Source: Dactylorhiza incarnata (lineage: Eukaryota > Streptophyta > Magnoliopsida > Asparagales > Orchidaceae). From it: a DNA stretch of 64,000 nucleotides. Position numbers and translations under genes: made by a program. Positions 22,154 to 33,260 of this stretch are shown here, piece after piece. Below the pieces are notes generated by a model. The model worked only from the letters and a program-made list of their open reading frames with translations, did no database searches and was not told the DNA's origin. Within the stretch, counting starts at the first letter, position 1. The number at the start of each line of letters is the position of its first letter. Location: assembly GCA_033032865.1 (NCBI GenBank), contig JAWHQI010000064.1, positions 868,001-932,000 of the forward strand, given 5' to 3'.

Positions 22154-22528
22154 TGTTATGCAATCGGACCGAGTACCGCGGTAGCACAACGGAATTTAAA
22201 TCGAGCACAAGCAATAGCGCAAAATAAAATAAATACGGAACGAGATTTCAAGCACACAAATGACACAAAATATATGTGATTCGGAGAGAAGCTCCTACGT
22301 CCACGGGGAGAGCACCGGAGAAGATCCACTATAATAATCAGAGAATTTGTAGTACAGAGATTACACTGAAATTGATAGATGTGAAATATGCCACGAGAAA
22401 CGCTGCTTGCGTCGCCGGCCTCCAAGGAATCTCCGCCTGAGATCCCGCCGCCAATGAGGGGATCGGTCTCGACTCAAACACCGGAGTCGCTGAAAGGATC
22501 TGCCCTCCTTGTCGTCGGATCGCCGGAG

Positions 22529-22563
<35 letters not shown>

Positions 22564-22886
22564 CCGCTGCTAATGAAGAAATAGTTGTTCCTCATTTTCT
22601 CCCTTGCACCGATTACAACTGATGGCTCTCCAATAATTCTCTATTTCTTTTGATTTCACGTGGATGATTAGCTTGGGGTGGCTGACTTCTATTTATATTG
22701 ATGCAACCGTGTCTCCCAAATTAGGAGATGACACTAATTCAGGAAGGTGGCCAAATTAGGCTCAGACAAAATAGGAGAATCAGCCCTGAAATAATATCCT
22801 CCTCACAATGATATTCCAAAATAGGATTTGCCCTATTTTAGGAATTACAAAGGCACATGAATCGGTGAGGTGGCACGATCTCAACA
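22154..22886 (-). repeat. Tork-like copia 3' LTR, duplicated copy
   Basis: Equivalent to 25080-25795. Ends are TGTTGAGATC and GCATAACA on the minus strand. It contains a 32-C run at 22531-22562. Confidence 0.9.
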
Positions 22887-22979
22887 ATCTCCACCTTGAC
22901 GCCTCACACGACGAACTCCACCTGCAGCTTGAATCTTCTCCCTCCGGAAAACTACCCCCTCTCTCTGGGGTCACCAGGA

Positions 22980-24293
22980 TCAGCAGGTACAAATGTGAGC
23001 CAAGTCAAGGCAGTGCTTGAACTTGACTCCCGATACAGGCTTTGTCAATATGACTGCAACATTGTCCTCCGTGGGGACTTTCAGCAGCAATATGTCTCCA
23101 CCTCCAACGAACTCCCTCAACTTGTGGTAGCGCACGTCGATGTGTTTTGTCCTTGCGTGATAGACCGGGTCCTTGGCAAGACAAATCGCACTCTGACTGT
23201 CACAGTACAGCTTTACCGCCTCCTGAGAAATCCTGAGTTCTTTGGCGAGACCTTTAAGCCAGATGACTTCCTTTGCCGCTTCCACTACAGCAATGTACTC
23301 CGCCTCTATCGTAGATAGAGCTACTATGTCCTGAAGAGTGGCTTTCCAACTGATGAGACCGTCACCAAGAAGGAAGATATACCCAGATGTAGATCTTCTT
23401 CGGTCGAGGTCCCCAGCATAGTCAGAATCAACAAATCCCTCTAGAGCTCCATCGTCCTTGCTCCTTTTGAAGAGTAGCCCGACATCTGGTGTTCCTTTCA
23501 AATATCTCAGGATCCACTTTACTGCTTCCCAGTGTTGTCGCCCTGGATTCGTCATGCATCTGCTGACCACGCTCACAGTCTGAGCGATATCTGGTCTCGT
23601 ACATATCATCGCGTACATCAAGCACCCAACCGCACTAGCGTACGGAACCTTGAGCATCTTCTGGCGTTCCTCCTCTGATTCAGGACACTGCTGTGCTGAT
23701 AATCTGAACTGTTGTCCCAAGGGAGTCGTAACAGCTTTAGACTCCATCATGTTGAACTTTTCTAGAACCTTCTGAATATAACCTGTCTGAGAGAGCCAGA
23801 GCATGCCTCTCTTCCTGTCTCGCTTGATCTCCATCCCAAGGATCTTCTGAGCGTGACCAAGATCTTTCATCTCGAACTCAGCATGTAGCTCCTGCTTTAG
23901 AGATTTGATGCCCTGGGCTGACTTGCAGGCAATCAGCATGTCGTCGACATATAACATCAGAATCAGAATGCCCCCATTTGTCAGGAACTTGTAGTAGACA
24001 CAGCTGTCGTACTGGCTCCTACAGAATCCCTGTGAGGTCATGAACGTGTCGAACCTCTTGTTCCACATTCTCGGAGTCTGCTTCAGACCATAGAGAGATC
24101 TCCTTAGCTTACACACCTTTTTCTCATCACCGGGTTGAATGAACCCCTCAGGCTGCAGAATGTAGATCTCCTCTTCTAAGTTGTCGTGAAGAAAATCCAT
24201 CTTCACGTCCATCTGCTCTAGCTCCATGTCTTCCATTGCCATCATCGCAAGAAGCACCCGTATGGAACAGTGCTTTACCACCGATGAGAAGAT
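22980..24293 (-). pseudogene. Truncated Tork-like RT-RNase H, duplicated copy
   Basis: An open frame of 433 codons (24281-22980). It covers the RT from the LEQMDVKMDFLHDNLEEEIY block, the catalytic LYVDDMLIA, and RNase H with DSDYAGDLDRRRSTSGY and CDSQSAICLAKDPVYHARTK. The 5' part of RT is cut at the junction. It lacks the one-base deletion present in the second unit, so this partial copy is more open than the full element's own pol. Confidence 0.9.
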
Positions 24294-24406
24294 GGATATT
24301 TATGCAGAGGATATTTATGCAGCAATGAAGCAGAAAATCTAGACCCGTATGGAACAGTGCTTTACCACTGATAAGAAGCACCCGTATGGAACAGTGCTTT
24401 ACCCGT
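24294..24406. other. Scrambled junction of the tandem duplication
   Basis: 113 bp made of alternating pieces. First comes Ale-like LTR sequence (gatatttatgcag twice, running to aaaatctagac). Then come two tandem pieces of Tork-like RT (both containing ccgtatggaacagtgcttta), and finally a switch back into the LTR at acttgaaaaac. This suggests template switching. Confidence 0.85.
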
Positions 24407-25079
24407 ACTTGAAAAACTTTCATGTTACAACAATGTAGCAGAGGATATTTATGCAGCAATGAAGCAGAAAATCTAGACGTTTCTTCCTTGAACCGAGAGA
24501 GTACATTTATGAGGGTGATTAGTGTTGGTGGCTACAATTAAGGTGCTGTGTTGATTTCCAATGGAAGTTATTTTCCATTCTTATTCGGTGCAGAAGACGA
24601 AGCATCCGGGAGTAAACTGTTGGAGAGAAGGGCGGCTGTAGTGGGGAATTACTAAACTTTAATGTATCTTTAATACAACTTTGGCGGCTAGGAGGCGACC
24701 CGTGGCAAGGCGTCTGTGAGATGACCGACAATGTAGCTAGAAGGCGATTGGAGAGGGGGTTGAGGCTTCCCGGGCATCTTCAGGCTCCACGGACTTGTCG
24801 GCATGTCGAACACGGGCGGAAAATCGGGAGAAAGGGATGCAGGTGGGAAAAATTTTCAATATTTTTGTCATTTATAGCTAGAGCTAGGTTAACCTATCTG
24901 CCCATGCATAAGAGTTGGGTACAAATCAGCTAAGCCCCGGGCATTGTTTTTGAAAAACACACCCGAGCACGTGTCTAAGTATATCTTCACCTAAGTCCGC
25001 CTTTGGCTAACCGACACGTGAATATCTATTTGTAGAACATGTTCACTAAAGCCACAACAAAAAAGTAGGTGTGCTCTAT

Positions 25080-25795
25080 TGTTATGCAATCGGACCGAGT
25101 ACCGTGGTAGCACAACGGAATTTAAATCGAGCACAAGCAATAGTGCAAAATAAAATAAATACGGAACGAGATTTCAAGCACACAAATGACACAAAATATA
25201 TGTGGTTCGGAGAGAAGCTCCTACGTCCACGAGGAGAGCACCGGAGAAGATCCACTATAATAATCAGAGAATTTGTAGTACAGAGATTACACTGAAATTG
25301 ATAGATGTGAAATATGCCACGAGAAACGCTGCTTGCGTCGCCGGCCTCCAAGGAATCTCCGCCTGAGATCCCGCCGCCAATGAGGGGATCGGTCTCGACT
25401 CAAACACCGGAGTCGCTGAAAGGATCCGCCCTCCTTGTCGTCAGATCGCCGGAGAAGCCCCCCCCCCCCCCGCCGCTGCTAATGAAGAAACAGTTGTTCC
25501 TCATTTTCTCCCTTGCACCGGTTACAACTGATGGCTCTCCAATAATTCTCTATTTCTTTTGATTTCACGTGGATGATTAGTTTGGGGTGGCTGACTTCTA
25601 TTTATATTGATGCAATCGTGTCTCCCAAATTAGGAGATGACACTAATTCAGGAAGGTGGCCAAATTAGGCTCAGCCAAAATAGGAGAATCAGCCCTGAAA
25701 TAATATCCTCCTCACATTGATATTCCAAAATAGGATTCGCCCTATTTTAGGAATTACAAAGGCACATGGATCGGTGAGGTGGCACGATCTCAACA
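25080..25795 (-). repeat. 3' LTR of the Tork-like copia
   Basis: 716 bp, TGTTGAGATC to GCATAACA on the minus strand. TATAAATA box at the complement of 25599-25606. 14-C run at 25458-25471. Confidence 0.92.
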
Positions 25796-25888
25796 ATCTC
25801 CACCTTGACGCCTCACACGGCGAACTCCACCTGCAGCTTGAATCTTCTCCCTCCGGAAAACTACCCCCTCTCTCTGGGGTCACCACGA

Positions 25889-26659
25889 TCAGCAGGTACA
25901 AATGTGAGCCAAGTCAAGGCAGTGCTTGAACTTGACTCCCGATACAGGCTTTGTCAATATGTCTGCAACATTGTCCTCCGTGGGGACTTTCAGCAGCAAT
26001 ATGTCTCCACCTCCAACGAACTCCCTCAACTTGTGGTAGCGCACGTCGATGTGTTTTGTCCTTGCGTGATAGACCGGGTCCTTGGCAAGACAAATCGCAC
26101 TCTGACTGTCACAGTACAGCTTTACCGCCTCCTGAGAAATCCTGAGTTCTTTGGCGAGACCTTTAAGCCAGATGACTTCCTTTGCCGCTTCCACTGCAGC
26201 AATGTACTCCGCCTCTATCGTAGATAGAGCTACTATGTCCTGAAGAGTGGCTTTCCAACTGATGAGACCGTCACCAAGAAGGAAGATATACCCAGATGTA
26301 GATCTTCTTCGGTCGAGGTCCCCAGCATAGTCAGAATCAACAAATCCCTCTAGAGCTCCATCGTCCTTGCTCCTTTTGAAGAGTAGCCCGACATCTGGTG
26401 TTCCTTTCAAATATCTCAGGATCCACTTTACTGCTTCCCAGTGTTGTCGCCCTGGATTCGCCATGCATCTGCTGACCACGCTCACAGTCTGAGCGATATC
26501 TGGTCTCGTACATATCATCGCGTACATCAAGCACCCAACTGCACTAGCGTACGGAACCTTGAGCATCTTCTTGCGTTCCTCCTCTGATTCAGGACACTGC
26601 TGTGCTGATAATCTGAACTGTTGTCTCAAGGGAGTCGTAACAGCTTTAGACTCCATCAT
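25889..26659 (-). pseudogene. RT C-terminus and RNase H of the Tork-like copia
   Basis: A 256-codon frame with the RNase H motifs YAGDLDRRRSTSGYIF, STIEAEYIA and CDSQSAICLAKDP. It is separated from the upstream RT frame by a one-base deletion: the duplicated copy reads atgttgaac where this one reads atgttaac. The C-terminus ends close to the polypurine tract, as is usual. Confidence 0.92.
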
Positions 26660-27396
26660 GTTAACTTTTCTAGAACCTTCTGAATATAACCTGTCTGAGA
26701 GAGCCAGAGCATGCCTCTCTTCCTGTCTCGCTTGATCTCCATCCCAAGGATCTTCTGAGCATGACCAAGATCTTTCATCTCGAACTCAGCATGTAGCTCC
26801 TGCTTTAGAGATTTGATGCCCTGGGCTGACTTGCAGGCAATCAGCATGTCGTCGACATATAACATCAGAATCAGAATGCCCCCATTTGTCAGGAACTTGT
26901 AGTAGACACAACTGTCGTACTGGCTCCTACAGAATCCCTGTGAGGTCATGAACGTGTCGAACCTCTTGTTCCACATTCTCGGAGCCTGCTTCAGACCATA
27001 GAGAGATCTCCTTAGCTTACACACCTTTTTCTCATCACCGGGTTGAATGAACCCCTCAGGCTGCAGAATGTAGATCTCCTCTTCTAAGTTGTCGTGAAGA
27101 AAATCCATCTTCACGTCCATCTGCTCTAGCTCCATGTCTTCCATTGCCATCATCGCAAGAAGCACCCGTATGGAACAGTGCTTTACCACCGATGAGAAGA
27201 TTTCATCGAAATCAACTCCTTTCTTCTGCGCGAACCCCTTGGCAACGAATCTGGCTTTATATCTCCACTGATCTTTTCCGGATGTGGGCTCTTTTTTCCT
27301 AAACACCCACTTTGAACTGATCGCTTTGGATCTCTTTGGTAAGGTAACCAAATCCCACGTCTTGTTCTTTTGAAGAGACTCCATCTCTTCCTCCAT
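26656..27396 (-). pseudogene. RT N-terminal and catalytic region of the Tork-like copia
   Basis: It has the KTWDLVTLPKRSKAISSKWVF start block, FAQKKGVDFDEIFSSVVK, the NLEEEIYILQPEGF block and catalytic YVDDMLIA. It is in the same frame as the integrase and gag frames upstream, so only stop codons separate them. The 3' end is cut by the one-base deletion. Confidence 0.92.
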
Positions 27397-27510
27397 TGCA
27401 GCTTTTCACTAAAAGCTATCCCTGCTCTCTATAGCTTTACGAAAGGAACAAGGGTCTGAGGGGATTACCTGAAATGCGTATGCTATAGTGTCCTGTAGCC
27501 TGAGAGGTAG

Positions 27511-28380
27511 TCAAACCTCTCTCCTAGACTTGCCTCTAGCAATTGAATACGGCTCCGCCTCGGTAGGTTGCATAGTATCAGTATCCTCTGGGTCGGAGGA
27601 ATCATCGCAGTCAGCTTTGTCATTTCCTTCCAACTCCACCTCCACTGGTGTGACTGGAGTCTTCTCCACCTCTTTAGAATGAGACTGAGATTTCTTTATC
27701 ATAGAGGCCTCGTCAAAGATAACATCGCGCTTGACCTCCACCTTCTTGGTGTCAGGGTTCCACAACTTGAACCCGTTTGTGTCGGCCCTCTGGCCCAGAT
27801 AGATGCACCTCTTAGACTTAGCATCCAGCTTCGTTCTCTCCGAGTCCTGCAGCAGTGTGTAGACAGGGCATCCAAAAATATGAATATCAGAATAATTAAC
27901 AGAAGTACCTGACCAGATTTCCTGAGCAGACTTCAGATCCAATGACATCGATGGAGAACGATTCACTAGATAACATGCCGTATTAATTGCTTCGGCCCAG
28001 AATGACTTTGGTAGACCAGCAAATAACCGCATACACCGAGCTCTCTCTAGAAGCGTCCTGTTCATCCTTTCTGCGATGTCGTTTTGCTGCGGTGTGCCGG
28101 GAATGGTGAGATGGCGAGTGATGCCCTCCTGATCGCAGTGTGCCTGGAACTCCGTTGAGGTGTATTCACCGCCATTGTCAGATCTGAGGTATTTCACCCT
28201 CTTCCCGGTCTGCTTCTCCACTTTCATCTTCCATATTTTGAGCTTTTCGAAGACTTCAGATTTATGTTTCAGAAAATTAATCCATACATTTCTAAAGAAG
28301 TCGTCGATAAATGTCACGAAGTATCTGGCACCTCCAAGTGAAGGCTCTGGGGCAGGCCCCCAAACATCAGAGTGTATATA
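27511..28380 (-). pseudogene. Integrase core of the Tork-like copia
   Basis: The frame continues from gag-protease after the TAA at 28381. It shows the first catalytic Asp region (HSDVWGP), the second (SDNGGEY) and the third with Glu (QQNDIAERMNRT), plus the GCPVYTL and KRCIYLG blocks. It ends at a stop near 27508, after the variable acidic linker. Usual integrase cores read QNGVAERMNRT, so NDIAERM carries a substitution. Confidence 0.92.
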
Positions 28381-29787
28381 TTACAGCGCCTGCTTGCTCC
28401 GCTTCGTGGATGTCACGAACTTCACCTTGTGCTGCTTCCGGAGAACGCAGGTCTCGTAGAAGTCTAACTTGCATGTCTTGACCCCTTTCAGTAGGCCCTT
28501 CTTATGAAGCTCCAGCAGTCCTCTCTCGCTCATGTGGCCAAGTCTGGCAGGCCACGACAAAGAGGAATCCGCATCTGACATCTCAGACACCGCCGCGTCG
28601 CCGACAATGGTAGTGCCGATCAGCTTGTAGAGAGTGCCAGAGCGCTCTCCTTTCATGACTACCAGAGCGCTTTTCTTGACTTTCGGATATCCGCCCTCAC
28701 CGGTATAGGAGTAACCGTCCGCCTCCAGAGTGCCTAGGGAAATTAGACTTTTCCTGAGATCGGGCACGTACCTTACATCTGTAAGGGTTCTGATTGTTCC
28801 GTCGAACATCTTGATTCGAATACTGCCGATCCCGAGCGTCTTGCACTCTGAGTCGTTCCCCATCAAGACGCGACCGTCGTCACATTGTCTGAAGCTGGAG
28901 AACCATTCTTTGTTTGGGCACATGTGATACAAACACCCAGCATCCATAATCCACGCATATGCGGTGTCGAGAGTAGATTGTACATGAAGTACATCAGCGT
29001 CACTCTCTGGGTCTGAGGCCACGGCCGCCTGCTGTGGTTCATGATTCTTCTCTTTCGCCTTTTTCTTCGGATAGTTGTTTTTCCAGTGCCCTTCATCCTT
29101 GCAGTAGTGGCACTGATTCTTCTTGTCCCTAGACTTGGACCTAGGTCGATTGACTTTCTTCCCTCTGTCTCTCGATCTCCCTCTGACCGGCTCTTTGTTC
29201 TTCACGAACAAACCCTCGCTCGTGCTAGGGCCAGATTTGCTTCTTGTTTCATTTGAGAGCAACGTCGTCATCACATCCTCCATCTTAAGTGTATCCTTTC
29301 CGTAGAGGATTGTGGTGACCAGATGGTCATAATATTTCGGTAGAGAAGACAGTAATAGAAGAGCCTGGTCTTCCTCTTCAACCTTCACGTCCATGCTCCG
29401 CAGCTGGGAGATAAGCCTGTTGAACATGTTCATGTGCTCCAGCAGCTGATTACTCTCGGACATCCTTAAGCTGTACAACTGTCTCTTTACGCAGAGCTTA
29501 TTCGTGAGAGACTTAGACATGTACAGCTCCTCCAATTTCCTCCATAATTCTTCTGTAGTCTCAGCGTCGACTACGTTATACATGACCTCGCCGGCTAGAC
29601 TTAATTGGATCGTGCTGATGGCCTTCAGATCCAGTTCCTCCCATTCGTCATCCTTCTTTCCGGACTTCTCCTTGCCAAGGAGCATCTTGTGGAGACCTTG
29701 TTGAATGAGAACCGCCTTGATCCGCTTTTGCCATAAACCGAAATCGATCTTACCGTCGTACCTGGAAATCTCGAATTTTGCCTTCAT
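28381..29787 (-). pseudogene. gag-protease and integrase zinc finger of the Tork-like copia
   Basis: The first in-frame ATG is at 29787 (the open frame begins a little earlier with TTG). Gag core with FGLWQKRIKAVLIQQGL, then the zinc knuckle near residue 230. There the last Cys is replaced by Tyr (CHYCKDEGHWKNNY), so the CCHC site is broken. The protease active site reads DAG instead of the expected DSG or DTG. The HHCC finger follows, then a premature TAA at 28381. 468 codons. I count it as a pseudogene of one long gag-pol ORF. Confidence 0.92.
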
Positions 29788-29926
29788 TGCTTTGCTCGCA
29801 GAGCTACTGGGCAATCTGAATAATGTTCACGGATCAGATCTGAGAAGATAGGGAGTGGACCGTGTCGTCACCTACCGTTGACCCAAATCAAAAAATCGGA
29901 ACGTCCAGACGATCACCCCCGCGGAA

Positions 29927-29942
29927 CCTAGCTTTGATAGCA
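29927..29942 (-). other. Primer-binding site of the Tork-like copia
   Basis: Minus strand tgctatcaaagctagg, a mutated TGGTATCAGAGCTAGG next to the 5' LTR. Confidence 0.75.
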
Positions 29943-29944
29943 AT

Positions 29945-30653
29945 TGTTATGCAATCGGACCGAGTACCGCGGTAGCGCAACATAATTTAAATCGAGCACA
30001 AGCAATAGCGCAAAATAAAATAAATACGGAACGACATTTCAAGCACACAGACGACACAAAATATACGTGGTTCTGAGAGAAGCTCCTACGTCCACAGGGA
30101 GAGCACTAGAGAAGATCCACTATAATAATCAGAGAATTTGTAGTACATAGATTACACTGAAAATGATAGATGTGAAATACGCCACGAGAAACACTGCTTG
30201 CGTCGCCAGCCTCCAAGGAATATCTACCTGAGATCCCGCCGCCGATGAGGGGATCGGTCTCGACTCAAACACCGGAGACGCCGAAAGGATCCGCCCTCCT
30301 TGTCGTCGGATCGCCGGAGAAGCCCCCCGCCGCTGCTAATGAAGAAACAACCGTTCCTCCTTTTCTCCCTTGCACCGGTTACAACTGATGGCTCTCCAAT
30401 ATTTCTCTATATTTCTTTTGATTTCACGTGGATGATTAGGTTGGGTGGCTGGCTCCTATTTATATTGATGTAACCGTGTCTCCTAAATTAGGATATGACA
30501 CTATTTCAGGAATGTGGCCAAATTAGGCTCAGCCAAAATAGGAGAATCAGCCCTGAAATAATATTCTCCTCGCAATGATATTTCAAAATAGGATTCGCCC
30601 TATTTTAGAAATTACAAAGGCACACAGATCGGTGAGGTAGCACGATCTCAACA
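29945..30653 (-). repeat. 5' LTR of the Tork-like copia
   Basis: 709 bp. Only 6 C at the homopolymer that is 14 and 32 long in the other two copies. TATAAATA box at the complement of 30457-30464. Confidence 0.92.
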
Positions 30654-30659
30654 CTCTAT

Positions 30660-31300
30660 GTCATGTCTATGGGGTTTTGTATAACCACAATGAGAAAAAA
30701 GGGCCAAATAAATGGGGTCAAAGAATGAAATTATCTAATTAAATATGATAAACTGTATTTTCAAAATTGAGAAAATTGTTTGGAAAATCACCATTCCGAA
30801 ATTAACGCGAATAGATGCTTATCATGGAGTGACAATTTAGTATTATAAAATATTATATGCATGACAATTTCGTAGGGCAGATGCTCCGTTCTAGAAAGGA
30901 GAATTTTACTGGTTACGAACCGCCGGCTGAAACAATACATGCCAAATGATCTGCACAATTCAAGTTCAACCGGTGGCCAAAACGAGAATTCAAACGGAGC
31001 CAAAGGCTTTGGGATCGAAAAGAGGGCGGCAATTCCATGCAATATTCTCTATACACGGGTAAGTTTGAGAGCGATGTTAGGAAGCATGGATCGATAAGCG
31101 ATACTACTCACTCATGATTTTGAAATTTTACTCATTTTCACTAGTTTTTGATTCACGGTTCCATTTTTTATCTGTTTTTTGTCAATGAAGGGGAGCGGGA
31201 GACGATTTTTTTGATATATTCATGTAGCTGTTACTCAATTATCATCCAAAAATATTGATCTGCGGTATTCCCTACCCCTATATACATACATTTTCAGATC
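30660..31300. other. Intergenic, nothing recognised
   Basis: AT-rich with no supported ORF, repeat or RNA gene. Confidence 0.55.
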
Positions 31301-31303
31301 CTA

Positions 31304-31515
31304 GGCATTGTTTGGCGCTGCTGTGGTGGTCGTGAACGCGGTGGTTATGAACCGGCATTCGCAAACACTCAACCTCACCTACAGAACTTCATTCACTTTT
31401 ATGTACAAAAGTCAAAACTAATGTGTTTTTTCTTAGCGGTGATCATAACCGTTGTCAACGGTTGCGGTTTTTTTTTCCAAACTCACAAGAGCAAGAATAC
31501 TGGCCAAATGGAGCC
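31304..31515 (+). mobile_element. Tourist-like MITE, copy 1
   Basis: Ends GGCATTGTTTGGC and CCAAATGGAGCC are inverted to each other. The body (gaacgcggtggttatgaacc, then acttcattcacttttatgt) is shared with 32461-32668, 54969-55175 and, inverted, about 62865-63009. Flanking triplets cta/cga are a poor TSD. Confidence 0.7.
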
Positions 31516-31559
31516 CGATTAGATGTTCAATTCTTCCTTAACTTGTTTATTTTCTAATC

Positions 31560-32010
31560 AAACCATAGTTGAAACTGTTGAAGGGGGCGCTCAACCCCCA
31601 CTCCACGGTTGACTGCAGTCCACCGATTCAACCCATCTCCACGTGGCGGCCATACTCCAGGCCCACTGGCCATCGGGCCACACAGACCCATCACTGCCAC
31701 GTGGCGGGTTGTTGAGGTCGGCGAGGCGTTGCACGCTCGGCCTCGATCCCCCGACCTCCTTCTCCATAAGAGGGGCACTCAACCCCTCCTATCACCCAAC
31801 TGCGCTGCAGTGCAGCTGGGTGATGAGGGTTGCTAGGAGAGCTTCTTATCGAGGTCGTGAGTTCGAGGCTCTCTGACAACAACCCGCCATCATGAGAACA
31901 GTGATGGAGACGGGTTGGGCCGCGTTGGGCTGCAGCCCTTTGGGGGAGCAGAGGCGGGCACCTAGAGTGGGTGATAAGTCTCGTACTCCCCTCTTAACAG
32001 AAACCACGCC
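31560..32010. repeat. SINE-like sequences in head-to-head inverted pair
   Basis: The plus-strand piece from about 31817 (gggtgatgagggttg, then gtgagttcgaggctctc, then caacaacccgcc) matches in order a minus-strand piece from about 31800 (gggtgataggaggggttg, then gggggatcgaggccgag, then caacaacccgcc). The two meet at a palindrome around 31790-31820. A box-B-like GTTCGAGGC suggests a tRNA-derived SINE head, but I see no clear box A or tail. Confidence 0.4.
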
Positions 32011-32460
32011 GAGGCTTGCATGTTGGACCGGTTTGATCGAGTTGGTGATTGTCTTAGGCTAGGTTCCTATACTAACCATTTTTAGGTTTGTTTAACCGCA
32101 TGCTTATTTTATGGTGAACCGGGCTACTTCAATGCAAGCTGATTGAGAGTGAGTACTTGACCGAGAGTGTACATACTCGCAGCGTGACGGCCTATATGAT
32201 GTTATTATCCGTATTTTGAATTTGCTCCTATCTGAATGAACCAATAGTGAAAGGGACCGTTTCTCAACCCTGCGGCAAACTCAAGCTCGTATGTGCGTGC
32301 GGCAATTTATAGACGAGGTTGATAACTAGGGCGCAATTTATAGGCGTGGTTGGATATGCTCTTTCATGAATGACACATGACAAGCTATTTTAAGGGGACT
32401 TTTCGGAGTACAATTGCTTTAAGTATCATTTTTTTCTCCACAAAACCTAGAAAAGTTTAA

Positions 32461-32668
32461 GGTTCCGTTTGGCGTGGGGCGGTCGTTAATTTGGTGATTA
32501 TGAACTATTGTTCGTGAACGAACGACCCACCTAAGGAACTTCATTCACTTTTATGTTCAAAACTAGTTTTATCTTCTTAGTGACAGTCATAACCAAACAT
32601 ACATTATGTGGCAGTAAGATTTTTGTCCAAACTCGCCGGAAGCAAAAACACTGCGTTAAAACGGAGTC
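32461..32668 (+). mobile_element. Tourist-like MITE, copy 2, TSD taa
   Basis: Ends GGTTCCGTTTGGC and AACGGAGTC. taa flanks both sides (32458-32460, 32669-32671), the TWA-type 3-bp duplication expected of PIF/Harbinger MITEs. Confidence 0.78.
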
Positions 32669-32671
32669 TAA

Positions 32672-33260
32672 GATGACTTTTGGTGGATATATTCATGCAT
32701 GAGAAAGAGCAAGGTCTGTGATTCCATAGCTTTTTGGTGGATATATTGATGACAACCACATTTCTAATTATCAATTCAAAAAAAATGCAAACTAAAATTT
32801 GGATTTTAACAAATTTGGGCTCCATAAAATAGATTTTAAAATGAAGTGAAGTCACGTGCCCTCTTTATTTGGCGAAATTTTTGGATTCGTATTCCGTTCC
32901 AAAATTTTGGTACAGGTGAAGCGTCATGTCTACGTGTGAATAAATCGTGTGAGTCTACTCGATATAAAACATTGCGCCTTTTTTGGATACAATTCCTCTT
33001 AATATTTGAGCGCAAAGTTTAGTAAGGTGACACTAATCTTTCTGATAGGTTAAAGTTGATCTCCCGATAATAATGATTTTTCATGTGACAATAATAATTT
33101 CTTGGAGTTAAAAATGATTTTTTGAGATGAAAAAAGTCTTTTTGAAATATTAAAGTTATTGATATTAGAGAGATCATTTTTATCTCCCAGAAAAGGTGCA
33201 CAATATTGCAGGCCAAGTGGCCAGGCTCTCCAACCCTAATTTGGGCAAAAAAAATTGTCC
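32672..33260. other. Intergenic, nothing recognised
   Basis: AT-rich. Short ORFs only, none with a recognisable domain. Confidence 0.55.

Larger units (their letters stand above)
21481..24293. repeat. Tandem duplication, first unit
   Basis: It starts inside the Ale-like 5' LTR, crosses the genomic flank (21755-22153), the 3' LTR of the Tork-like copia (22154-22886) and its RNase H/RT, and stops inside RT at 24293. The same order recurs at 24407-27201. The offset is 2926 at the left and 2908 at the right, mainly because a C-run differs (32 versus 14). Substitutions between units are sparse. Confidence 0.93.
24407..27201. repeat. Tandem duplication, second unit
   Basis: Matches 21481-24293. 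It runs without a break into the rest of the Tork-like copia, so this unit is probably the original right side. Confidence 0.93.
25080..30653 (-). mobile_element. Ty1/copia element (Tork/Tnt1-like), full length but mutated, TSD ctcta(t)
   Basis: LTRs 25080-25795 and 29945-30653 flank gag, protease, integrase, RT and RNase H on the minus strand. ctctat precedes the element (25074-25079) and follows it (30654-30659). The PBS is a mutated TGGTATCAGAGC type (complement of 29927-29942). A polypurine tract GTCAAGGTGGAGAT precedes the 3' LTR. Frame-preserving stops at 28381, about 27508 and about 27405, plus one frameshift near 26657, inactivate it. Confidence 0.95.

Noticed and set aside
22896..23318. 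Plus-strand ORFs of 140 codons at 22896 and 25805
   Set aside because: Antisense shadows of the copia RNase H coding strand; the real motifs are on the minus strand.
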